Assembly (NCBI GenBank): GCA_030039825.1 | Contig: JASHUV010000047.1 | Span: 1-5,675 of the forward strand | Length of the DNA stretch: 5,675 nucleotides | From: Thermoplasmata archaeon | GTDB taxonomy: Archaea; Thermoplasmatota; Thermoplasmata; Lutacidiplasmatales; UBA184 | Direction of reading: 5' to 3' | In this document: piece by piece, positions 1 to 5,389 of the stretch | Numbering within the stretch: position 1 is the stretch's first letter | How the letters are laid out: each line of letters starts with the position of its first letter | Program-made: the position numbers and the translations under genes | Notes under the pieces: model-generated | Told to the model about the DNA's origin: nothing | Seen by the model: the letters and a program-made list of their open reading frames with translations, nothing else | Database searches by the model: none

Positions 1-23
1 TTACTCTTTGGGTACGCGAGGCA

Positions 24-36
24 CTCACGCCGTGAG
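24..36. promoter_or_regulatory. 13-bp palindrome upstream of the SRPBCC gene (possible operator)
   Basis: The sequence reads CTCACG-C-CGTGAG, a perfect palindrome with 6-bp arms and one central base. It lies about 20 bp upstream of the TATA-like box at 58-66. It is also enclosed by a looser inverted pair, TGGGTACG (9-16) and CGTACCCA (66-73). The position fits a transcription-factor site for the downstream gene, but this rests only on symmetry and location. In DNA this rich in G and C, short palindromes also arise by chance. Confidence 0.3.
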
Positions 37-57
37 GGGGGTCACGGGCTCGAGGGG

Positions 58-66
58 GCTAAACAC
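58..66 (+). promoter_or_regulatory. TATA-like box for the SRPBCC gene
   Basis: GCTAAACAC is the only AT-leaning patch before the gene. An archaeal TATA box usually sits about 25 bp before the transcription start, which would put the start near 87. That gives a leader of roughly 20 nt to the ATG at 110 and would exclude the ATG at 83. The same heptamer GCTAAAC occurs on the minus strand at 2815-2821, in the gap before the SUI1 gene. Confidence 0.35.
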
Positions 67-109
67 GTACCCAGAAAGGCGTATGAGGGCAGGCGGCGAC
101 GGGTCGGCG

Positions 110-568
110 ATGCCCGTCGGAGACCTCGACCCGATCATGATCCAGGTGACGATCCCGCTCCCGATCCCGCTCATCTTCTCGGCGTTCACCGATCCCCGCC
201 AGCTCTCGGACTGGCTGTGCGACCGCGCCGACGTCGAGGCCCGGGTCGGGGGCCGCTACGCCCTGACGTTCGACGAGGAGACGATCCCCTTCACGAGCGC
301 CGGCACCGTCACGCGGCTCACGCCGGACGTGGAGATCGGCTTCACCTGGCGGCCGCCGACACCGTTCGATGCGAACGCGCCCGGTTCCCCGCCCCAAGAG
401 GTCTACGTCCGGCTCCAGGAATCTCCGGAAGGCATCGACGTCACCCTCGAGCATTCCGGCTGGGCGAACTCCGAGCCCGGCGAGGAGGCCCGCTCCTGGC
501 ACTTCCGGCTGTGGGACGAGCGTCTGCACGATCTCAAGGAGTACCTGCTGAAGGCGGCGTACGGCTGA
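110..568 (+). CDS. SRPBCC / AHSA1-like domain protein
   Basis: This is a small cytoplasmic single-domain protein of the SRPBCC (START/Bet v1-like) superfamily, closest in pattern to the AHSA1 (Hsp90-ATPase activator homologue) group. Counting from the ATG at 110 (152 aa), the visible marks are the opening strand and helix with P-I-P-L-I-F-S-A-F-T-D-P (about residues 18-29), W35, the V-G-G turn at 46-48 followed by Y50, a central T-x-E-I-G-F-T-W strand, and a closing amphipathic helix containing W-H-F-R-L-W and L-H-D-L-K-E-Y-L. Length is typical for the family. These domains bind hydrophobic ligands in a cavity; the ligand here is unknown, and a chaperone role should not be assumed. In-frame ATGs at 83 and 137 are alternative starts; 110 suits the TATA-like box best. 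The 3' end overlaps the convergent glycoprotein gene by 35 bp. No partner gene on this strand is visible. Confidence 0.8.
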   Translation: MPVGDLDPIMIQVTIPLPIPLIFSAFTDPRQLSDWLCDRADVEARVGGRYALTFDEETIPFTSAGTVTRLTPDVEIGFTWRPPTPFDANAPGSPPQEVYVRLQESPEGIDVTLEHSGWANSEPGEEARSWHFRLWDERLHDLKEYLLKAAYG

Positions 569-2303
569 CGTCCGCGGTGACGGACGCCGTCCCGGCCGTC
601 CGGACGGGCGAGGCCGGTAGAGGGAGCTTCGGCCGGCGTCGGAGGAGGAGCCCTCCGACGATCGCCGCGGCGACGATCGCCCCGGCGAGGACCCAGCCGG
701 TGGACGTGGACCCGACGATCGGGGGAGGCGCCGGGACAACGGTGATGTTGACGGACGCGCGACCCCACGCCCCCGGCTCCTCGACGATCGCCCGGACCGT
801 GACGCTCCCCACCGCCGCGCCCGCGGTATAGGCGACGCTCACGGTGCCGACCGCATCCGTCCGTCCCGAGGGGCTCGACAACGCCCCGCCCCCGATGCTC
901 TCGAACGCGACCACGGTCCCGCCGACGATCGTGCCGTCGAGGCCCCGCGAGGTGACGGTGAGCGCGAGCGTTCCGTCGACGTCGACGCTCGGGTGGGCGG
1001 GGGCGACGTCGAGCAGGACCTCGATGGCCGGAGCGATCTCGACGATCGCCGACCCGCTGCCGGGGAACCCGAGGAGCGTGCTCGTCACGGTGAGCGTGTC
1101 GTTCCCGGCGGCCGAGACGTTCGGCGTGACGAGGTCGAGCGTGACGTTGCCGTCCGGGCCGCTCACCGCGCCCCCGGGCGTGGGGGCCCCGCCGAGGCGG
1201 TCGGACAAGAGGAGCGGGACCCCCGGGAGCGGCGTGCCGTTCGCGGTCCGCACGAGGGCGTCGACGGGCAGCGTCTCCATCCCGAGCACCCCGGGGGCCG
1301 GCCCGGTGGGAGGGGACCCGACGGTGACCGACACGGTCACGGGGATCGCCCCGCCCGACCAGACGACCGATCCGTTCGGGGTCGGCGCGAAGGAGCTCCC
1401 CGTCCCCACCTCGTCCGGCGCGAGGTCGGGATCGGAGGAACGCCCGGCCACCCCCCACCGCCCCGAAGCGCTCCCCTCGAAGGAGGTGGTGGCACCGGTG
1501 GGGATCGTCCACGTCCCGTTGACCTCGGCCGCGATCGCCGTCGTCGCGTTGAGCGCCACCGGGACCACCTCGCTCGGGACATCGGAGTAGAGCGCCACCT
1601 CCGAGAACGCGAGGCCCCCCGCGCTCGTCGCCTCGTTCGTCCCGAAATCGAACGTTCCGCCCTCGGCCGGGGACGCGAACGGCGCCCCGTTCACCGTCAC
1701 GCTCCAGTTCGTCGCCGAGGTCGCCGAGAGCCGGAAGCAGTAGGCGCTCCCGGGGACCAGGACGGAAGGCGTCCCGTAGTCGAGCGCGATCTCCCGGTCC
1801 CCGGCGGTCGCGAAGACCTCGAAGAATCCGGCCGGGCCGAACGAGCCGTTCTCGAACACCCCGACGACGGCCTCGAAGCTTCCGATCGTCTCCTCGATGG
1901 CGACCTGGAAGGAGGAGCGGGCATCGAGGGAGCGCGACGTGAACCCGGTGAGGTTCATCTCGATCCCCTCGTTCGGGAGCAACCCCGAGGCGTTCGGCGT
2001 CACGAAGAGCGTGCTCTCGCCCCCGCTCAGCGAGCCTCGGGGCACCCCGGGCGACCATCCGACGGCCGTCGGGCGCGCGCCGCCCGCGACGAGCCGGCCC
2101 GCGGGCGAATTCGTCCCGACGATCGGGCGTCCGGTGCCGAGGGGGACGGTGAGGGCCATCAGAAGGGCGACGAAGAGAGCGGCCCCGACGGCCCGCCCTT
2201 GTCGAGCGCGGCACCGAGCGGGGGCGCGTCGTTCCGAGCTCCTCACCGCCCTTCCGGTCGGGCCGGCGTCGCCCGCGACCCCCCGGAACGCGGCGCCCGT
2301 CAT
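534..2303 (-). CDS. Large membrane-anchored surface glycoprotein with Ig-like (Big-type) domains, function unknown
   Basis: The predicted product is 589 aa. An Arg-rich N-terminus is followed by a hydrophobic segment at about 39-55 (signal peptide or signal anchor). A long Ser/Thr/Gly/Pro/Val-rich region of about 480 residues lies outside the cell, and a C-terminal membrane helix at about 537-554 is followed by R-R-R and a 32-residue inner tail. Residues about 340-423 and 427-522 look like two bacterial Ig-like (Big_1/invasin-type) beta-sandwiches, each with the G-x-x-V and D-G/V-G-x-V/T pattern. Residues about 98-250 form another beta-rich unit that I do not recognise. There are 12 N-X-S/T sequons (N104, 117, 152, 199, 252, 262, 310, 355, 386, 395, 401, 519) among only 16 Asn. 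The protein is probably a cell-surface or envelope component; no enzyme motif is seen. The start is uncertain: a GTG at 2246 would remove 19 residues and give a more ordinary signal-peptide n-region. The 3' end overlaps the convergent SRPBCC gene by 35 bp. Confidence 0.8.
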   Translation of the reverse strand: MTGAAFRGVAGDAGPTGRAVRSSERRAPARCRARQGRAVGAALFVALLMALTVPLGTGRPIVGTNSPAGRLVAGGARPTAVGWSPGVPRGSLSGGESTLFVTPNASGLLPNEGIEMNLTGFTSRSLDARSSFQVAIEETIGSFEAVVGVFENGSFGPAGFFEVFATAGDREIALDYGTPSVLVPGSAYCFRLSATSATNWSVTVNGAPFASPAEGGTFDFGTNEATSAGGLAFSEVALYSDVPSEVVPVALNATTAIAAEVNGTWTIPTGATTSFEGSASGRWGVAGRSSDPDLAPDEVGTGSSFAPTPNGSVVWSGGAIPVTVSVTVGSPPTGPAPGVLGMETLPVDALVRTANGTPLPGVPLLLSDRLGGAPTPGGAVSGPDGNVTLDLVTPNVSAAGNDTLTVTSTLLGFPGSGSAIVEIAPAIEVLLDVAPAHPSVDVDGTLALTVTSRGLDGTIVGGTVVAFESIGGGALSSPSGRTDAVGTVSVAYTAGAAVGSVTVRAIVEEPGAWGRASVNITVVPAPPPIVGSTSTGWVLAGAIVAAAIVGGLLLRRRPKLPLPASPVRTAGTASVTADVSRTPPSAGTP

Positions 2304-2310
2304 AAGGGCG
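2294..2310 (-). promoter_or_regulatory. Possible TATA-like element and short inverted repeat at the glycoprotein start
   Basis: On the minus strand this reads CGCCC-TTATGAC-GGGCG, with 5-bp arms around a 7-nt AT-richer core that contains the ATG at 2303. It has two readings. The ATG may be the true start, or TTATGAC may act as a weak TATA-like box feeding a transcript that begins near 2276 and translates from the GTG at 2246, which is preceded by GGAAGGG. No other AT-rich patch lies in the 52-bp gap after the SUI1 stop, so read-through from SUI1 is the third option. Confidence 0.2.
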
Positions 2311-2355
2311 GAGCGGTGCGAGGCCCGGCCCGCGGGGGGCGTGACCCGCCTCGCG

Positions 2356-2673
2356 CTATCCGCGCCGGCCCCGCTTGGGGAGCTGGGCGTTCGAGACCTC
2401 GACGGTCTCCGGATCGAACCCGAGGCGGCCGAGCTCCTCGCGGATCCGCGCGCGGTGGTCGCCCTGGAGGTAGACCTCCCCGTCGACGACCGAGCCGCCG
2501 GTGGCGAGCCGGTTCTTGAGCGACCGCGCGAGCTCCTCGAGGTCGACCCCGGGGGGGAATCCGCCGATCACCGTCGCCGGCTTGTTGTACCGGCGGGGCT
2601 CGGCGCGGACCCGGATCCGGGCCGTCTCTCGGTCAAGGGCGCTCAGGATCTCGTCGAACTCGTTGTTTCCCAT
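2356..2673 (-). CDS. Archaeal translation initiation factor aIF1 (SUI1 family)
   Basis: This 105-aa protein is a full-length SUI1/eIF1-family member. Archaeal aIF1 binds the small ribosomal subunit near the P site and helps select the correct start codon. Visible signatures are R-R-Y-N-K-P-A-T-V-I-G-G-F (27-39), the D-L-E-E-L-A-R-x-L-K helix (44-53), L-A-T-G-G-S-V (56-62) and Y-L-Q-G-D-H-R (68-74), then the L-G-R-L-G-F-D-P-E-T-V-E-V end of the domain (81-93) and a basic tail. The R-Y-x-K-P-x-T-V-I form, together with the archaeal-looking promoters, favours archaeal aIF1 over bacterial YciH. The ATG at 2673 gives the usual N-terminal length. The preceding 183 bp lack a TATA-like box at a leaderless distance, so the leader is probably long. 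The glycoprotein gene starts 52 bp downstream on the same strand and could be co-transcribed. Confidence 0.93.
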   Translation of the reverse strand: MGNNEFDEILSALDRETARIRVRAEPRRYNKPATVIGGFPPGVDLEELARSLKNRLATGGSVVDGEVYLQGDHRARIREELGRLGFDPETVEVSNAQLPKRGRRG

Positions 2674-2856
2674 GATGGTCGCCGTTCTAACCCTCCCGTC
2701 TCGGCCGATCGGGAAGGAGAGGGAGACGCCTCCGGGGGCTCCGCGCCCACGGGGGAGGATCGACGCGCACGGAGTCGGATCGACGGATCACTGGCCGTTC
2801 CAACGCCGCGCCCCGTTTAGCGGTTGCCCCTGACACGAGGGCGACGGAGGGTGGGA
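2674..2856. other. 183-bp non-coding gap between the ABC operon and SUI1
   Basis: No gene is recognised here. On the minus strand it holds a TATA-like box (2814-2821), a 9-bp direct repeat GGATCGACG at 2757-2765 and 2777-2785 (20 bp apart, plus-strand reading), the palindrome CCGATCGG (2705-2712), and a 6-bp inverted pair CGTCTC (2697-2702) / GAGACG (2723-2728) that could form a hairpin around it. GGGTTAGAAC at 2684-2693 is AT-richer but only about 15 bp from the SUI1 ATG, too close for a normal TATA box. No T-run terminator for the ABC operon and no tRNA-like fold are seen. Confidence 0.5.
2814..2821 (-). promoter_or_regulatory. Candidate TATA-like box for SUI1
   Basis: The minus strand reads GCTAAACG, which shares the heptamer GCTAAAC with the box before the SRPBCC gene. 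A start site about 25 bp downstream (near 2793) would give SUI1 a leader of about 120 nt. The assignment is tentative because no experimental or comparative data can be used here. Confidence 0.3.
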
Positions 2857-3627
2857 TCACCGTTCCCGCCACCGGTAGAGGGAGAGCGCGATCGAGGCCA
2901 GGACGACGGCCGACGCGACGAGCAGGAGGCCGTACTCGATCATCGTCGTCGGCGAGGCCGGCACGAAGCCGAACGCCCCCTGGACGAGGAGCGCGGCGTA
3001 GGTCGTCGGCAGGAAGTGGGCCGCGGAGCGCCAGACCGGCGGGAGGTAGGAGAGCGGGTAGTAGAGCGGCGCCATCATCCCGAGGAGGGTGAAGAAGAGG
3101 TTCCCGACCGGCCAGATCTCCCGCTGGCTCGTGAGGCGGCTCGAGATCGCGACGCCGATCGAGGAGAAGAGGAGCCACAGGACGATGATGGCGCCGGCGA
3201 GGACGAGCCAGGCGACGATCGGGAACGGCGGCGCGACGAGCACGAGGAGGATCGAGAGGACGACGAGGGCCGGCGCCGCGGGGATGAAGTTCGAGAGCGC
3301 GATCCCCACGAGGTAGCGGACCTTCCCGAGCGGCGAGGCGACGAACAGGTCCTGGAGGGCCGACTCGATCCGCCAGGAGGCGGAGTCGCCGAGGACCCAG
3401 CTGCCGATGTTCTGCGTCGTGAAGAGCATCGCGCCGACGACCTGCAGCGGGAAGAGGGTCTGCGGCGCGATCAGCCTCAGGAAGGCGAGGAAGATGAACG
3501 GGAGGAGGATCGGGGCGATCGCCGCCGCGGGGTTCCGACTGATCCACCGCCACCCGATCAGCGCGAAGGCGGGCAGGAGGCGTCCGGTCCTCGGCGCCGC
3601 GGGCAGGGTCGCGGTGGCCGTCGCCAT
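2857..3627 (-). CDS. ABC-2 type transporter permease (second membrane subunit)
   Basis: This 256-aa integral membrane protein has about six hydrophobic segments, near residues 33-53, 58-74, 105-131, 136-161, 172-196 and 228-252, the pattern of ABC-2 type export permeases (DrrB/NatB-like). The short N-terminal tail is Ala/Thr-rich. After the second helix comes W-R-I-E-S-A-L-Q-D-L-F-V-A-S-P-L (85-100), matching R-I-D-H-K-L-N-E-L-Y-L-A-S-P-L in the upstream permease, and Q-R-E-I-W-P (168-173) matches M-R-A-I-W-P there. The two are therefore paralogues and probably form a heterodimer powered by the shared ATPase. It is the last gene of the operon, starting 3 nt after the upstream stop (TAG-TCG-ATG) with a GGGAGAG ribosome-binding site. 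Substrate unknown: drug, lipid, ion or polysaccharide export are all possible. Confidence 0.88.
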   Translation of the reverse strand: MATATATLPAAPRTGRLLPAFALIGWRWISRNPAAAIAPILLPFIFLAFLRLIAPQTLFPLQVVGAMLFTTQNIGSWVLGDSASWRIESALQDLFVASPLGKVRYLVGIALSNFIPAAPALVVLSILLVLVAPPFPIVAWLVLAGAIIVLWLLFSSIGVAISSRLTSQREIWPVGNLFFTLLGMMAPLYYPLSYLPPVWRSAAHFLPTTYAALLVQGAFGFVPASPTTMIEYGLLLVASAVVLASIALSLYRWRER

Positions 3628-3630
3628 CGA

Positions 3631-4377
3631 CTAGCTCTCCCGCGCCGAGCGTCGCGACCAGACGACGCCGAGCGCGAACAGCGCGACGGACTCGACGGCG
3701 AGGGCGAGGGCGGCGAGCAGGAGCTCCCCCGGGGCGAGGACCGAGGGGTGGACGGACCACTGCACGATCGCCGCCGCCGCGCTCGGCGGAACGAGGAGCG
3801 CCGCGGTCCGTAGCGAGCCGGACAGGAGCCCGATCGGGTAGAAGACCGGCGGCAGGACGCCGAAGAGATTGTAGAACAACGACGCGTACGGCCAGATCGC
3901 GCGCATGTCGCGGAAGAGCGTCGAGACGATGTAGCCGATCGAGCAGGTGATGACCCAGATCGCGGCGGCGGCCGCGACGAGGACCGCGGCCGTGAACGCC
4001 GTCATGCCGACGAGGAGGACCGTCGCGACGACGAGCGCGGCGATCGGCAGCAGGTAGGCCGCGAGGATGCCGACGGAGAAGCCCACGAAGTACGATTCCG
4101 GCGCGAGCGGCGAGGCGAGGTAGAGCTCGTTCAGCTTGTGGTCGATGCGGATGTACGCCGCCTCGTTCTGGACCCTCTGCCCGAGCGCGAAGACCGAGAA
4201 GAGGATCGACCCGAGGAGGGCGACCCCGAGGAGGTCCGGGGCGAGGATCCGGACGAAGATCAGGAGGATGACCTGCACGACGAGGCTCGTCGCGATCGAC
4301 AGGTACTCGTGGGCCTGGACGTAGAACTCCGTGTAGGAGAAGGCGCCGACGCCCCGGAACGCGCCCGAGGAGGCCAT
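3631..4377 (-). CDS. ABC-2 type transporter permease (first membrane subunit)
   Basis: This 248-aa membrane protein sits between the ATPase and the second permease. Hydrophobic segments lie near residues 28-44, 50-67, 98-124, 128-151, 162-186 and 216-240, giving the six-helix ABC-2 fold. The cytoplasmic stretch after the second helix, with R-I-D-H-K-L-N-E-L-Y-L-A-S-P-L (77-91), is the likely contact region with the ATPase. F-R-D-M-R-A-I-W-P-Y (155-164) and P-P-V-F-Y-P (176-181) match equivalent motifs in the neighbouring permease, so the pair arose by duplication. The ATG lies 2 nt after the ATPase stop (TAA-CG-ATG) with a weak GAGG about 10 nt upstream, so translation is probably coupled. 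The C-terminus ends in a short basic tail (R-R-S-A-R). No signal peptide is needed. Substrate unknown. Confidence 0.88.
   Translation of the reverse strand: MASSGAFRGVGAFSYTEFYVQAHEYLSIATSLVVQVILLIFVRILAPDLLGVALLGSILFSVFALGQRVQNEAAYIRIDHKLNELYLASPLAPESYFVGFSVGILAAYLLPIAALVVATVLLVGMTAFTAAVLVAAAAAIWVITCSIGYIVSTLFRDMRAIWPYASLFYNLFGVLPPVFYPIGLLSGSLRTAALLVPPSAAAAIVQWSVHPSVLAPGELLLAALALAVESVALFALGVVWSRRSARES
3635..3641 (-). promoter_or_regulatory. Ribosome-binding site for the second permease
   Basis: GGGAGAG on the minus strand lies 7 nt before the ATG at 3627, inside the last codons of the upstream permease (R-E-S-stop). It supports the chosen start and tight translational coupling. It is the clearest Shine-Dalgarno-like site in the window; the first genes of the transcripts lack one. 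Confidence 0.5.
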
Positions 4378-4379
4378 CG

Positions 4380-5309
4380 TTACGTGTCCTCGTCGATCGA
4401 CCGGCCGACGACCCTCAGGAACGCCTCCTCGAGGGTGACGGGCCCCACCGTCGTCGAGAGCCCGAGCCGGACCGCGACGGCGAGCAGCTCCGGGAGGCGC
4501 TCGGGGGTCGTGATCACGTCGAGGGCGCCGGCTTCCGGGAACGTCCGGCCGAAGGAGGCGAACGAGCCGGAGAGTCCCGCGCCCCCCGCGATCGAGACCC
4601 TCAGCGAACCTCCGGTGTCGCGCTTCAGGGACTGGGCGGTCCCGTCGACGAGGACCTTGCCGTGCTCGATGATGTAGAGCCGGTCGGAGAGCGCTTCGGC
4701 CTCGTCGAGGTAGTGGGTCGTCAGGAGGATCGTCGAGCCCTTCTTCGAGAGCGTGCGCAGGGACGCCCAGACCGCCCGGCGGGCGAACGGGTCCATCCCG
4801 ATCGTCGGTTCGTCGAGGAAGAGGAGCGGGGCCTCCGTCGCGATGACGGTGGCGACCATCGTCCGTTGACGCTGGCCGCCGGAGAGGGTCACCGAGAGGC
4901 GATCCGCGACCTCCTCGAGGGCCATCTGCGCGAGGGCGTCGTCGGTCCGGCGCTTCGCCTCGGCCCGGGCGAAGCCCCGCGCGAGGAGGTAGGTGTACAC
5001 CTGCTCCCGCGGGGTCAGGTGGAAGAACGGCTTCCCTTCCTGCGGGACGACGGCGATGAGGGGCCGGACCTCCTCCGGGCGCCGGTCGACGTCGACGCCG
5101 AAGACCTCGACGCTCCCGGAGGTCGGCGCGAGGAGCGTGGCGGCGATCTTGAGGAAGGTCGTCTTGCCGGCGCCGTTCCGCCCCAGGAGGGCGACCCGCT
5201 CGCCCGGCCGGACGACGAGGGAGACCCCCTGGAGGGCGGTCGTCGGCGGCGCCCCGCGACGATCGTAGACCTTCCGGACGTTCTCCGCCCGCAACGCGAG
5301 GTCGGCCAT
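4380..5309 (-). CDS. ABC transporter ATP-binding protein, DrrA/NatA-type (ABC-2 exporter ATPase)
   Basis: This 309-aa cytoplasmic ATPase drives the two permeases encoded directly downstream. All catalytic motifs are intact: Walker A G-R-N-G-A-G-K-T-T (43-51), Q-loop Gln90 in V-V-P-Q-E-G, signature L-S-G-G-Q-R-Q-R (142-149), Walker B L-L-F-L-D-E-P (162-168) with Glu167, D-loop G-M-D (171-173), and the switch His199 in T-T-H-Y. A C-terminal extension of about 85 residues, ending with V-T-L-E-E-A-F-L-R-V-V-G-R, matches the regulatory tail of DrrA-like exporter ATPases. ATP hydrolysis would power export; the cargo cannot be inferred. The ATG at 5309 gives the normal N-terminus for the family. The leader is short and has no Shine-Dalgarno, and a TATA-like box lies at 5341-5349. 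It is the first gene of a three-gene operon, with a 2-nt gap to the next. Confidence 0.95.
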   Translation of the reverse strand: MADLALRAENVRKVYDRRGAPPTTALQGVSLVVRPGERVALLGRNGAGKTTFLKIAATLLAPTSGSVEVFGVDVDRRPEEVRPLIAVVPQEGKPFFHLTPREQVYTYLLARGFARAEAKRRTDDALAQMALEEVADRLSVTLSGGQRQRTMVATVIATEAPLLFLDEPTIGMDPFARRAVWASLRTLSKKGSTILLTTHYLDEAEALSDRLYIIEHGKVLVDGTAQSLKRDTGGSLRVSIAGGAGLSGSFASFGRTFPEAGALDVITTPERLPELLAVAVRLGLSTTVGPVTLEEAFLRVVGRSIDEDT

Positions 5310-5320
5310 GGAGGGTGAGC

Positions 5321-5338
5321 CCGCCCCATCGGGGGCGG
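5321..5338. promoter_or_regulatory. Inverted repeat between the TATA-like box and the start of the ABC operon (possible operator)
   Basis: CCGCCCC (5321-5327) and GGGGCGG (5332-5338) are perfect 7-bp arms separated by ATCG. The element begins 2 bp after the TATA-like box (5341-5349) and runs to the predicted transcription start near 5320. A repressor bound here would block polymerase, a common arrangement for exporter operons. The arms are pure G/C, so chance occurrence in this genome is a real alternative. Confidence 0.35.
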
Positions 5339-5340
5339 CC

Positions 5341-5349
5341 TATTTACCG
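5341..5349 (-). promoter_or_regulatory. TATA-like box for the ABC exporter operon
   Basis: The minus strand reads GGTAAATAG-G, the most AT-rich patch in the 80-bp gap between the IscA-like stop (5390) and the ATPase ATG (5309). Its centre is about 36 bp before the ATG, predicting a start near 5320 and a leader of about 10 nt, in line with the lack of a Shine-Dalgarno. This suggests the ABC operon has its own promoter separate from the IscA-like gene. Confidence 0.5.
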
Positions 5350-5389
5350 TCGAAGGGGCGACCCGGCCGTCGTCGCGGCGGGGGTCCCG

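Noticed and set aside
658..690. Near-tandem CGACGATCGCC repeat
   Set aside because: It is fully explained by the Ala/Ile/Val-rich C-terminal membrane helix of the glycoprotein (A-I-V-A-A-A-I-V) using the same preferred codons twice.
403..2214. A 603-codon open frame on the minus strand overlapping the glycoprotein gene
   Set aside because: Its product is a low-complexity run of Arg, Gly, Asp and Ala with no hydrophobic core or domain. It is an out-of-frame shadow of the glycoprotein in GC-rich DNA, where stop codons are rare.
993..2519. A 508-codon plus-strand open frame
   Set aside because: It is Arg/Gly/Pro-rich with no recognisable motif and is antisense to the glycoprotein and part of SUI1, both of which have clear protein signatures.
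2674..2856. Possible tRNA or C/D-box RNA in the gap
   Set aside because: No GGTTCRAAT-type T-loop, cloverleaf pairing, or paired RTGATGA/CTGA boxes could be found on either strand.
2687..3760. A 357-codon minus-strand frame running through the gap upstream of SUI1
   Set aside because: It overlaps both permeases in another frame and has Arg/Pro/Ala-rich, motif-free content, so it does not make the 2674-2856 gap coding.
2824..3813. A 329-codon plus-strand open frame rich in Asp, Glu and Arg
   Set aside because: It is antisense to the permease genes; the repetitive charged composition is what hydrophobic helices give when read on the opposite strand.
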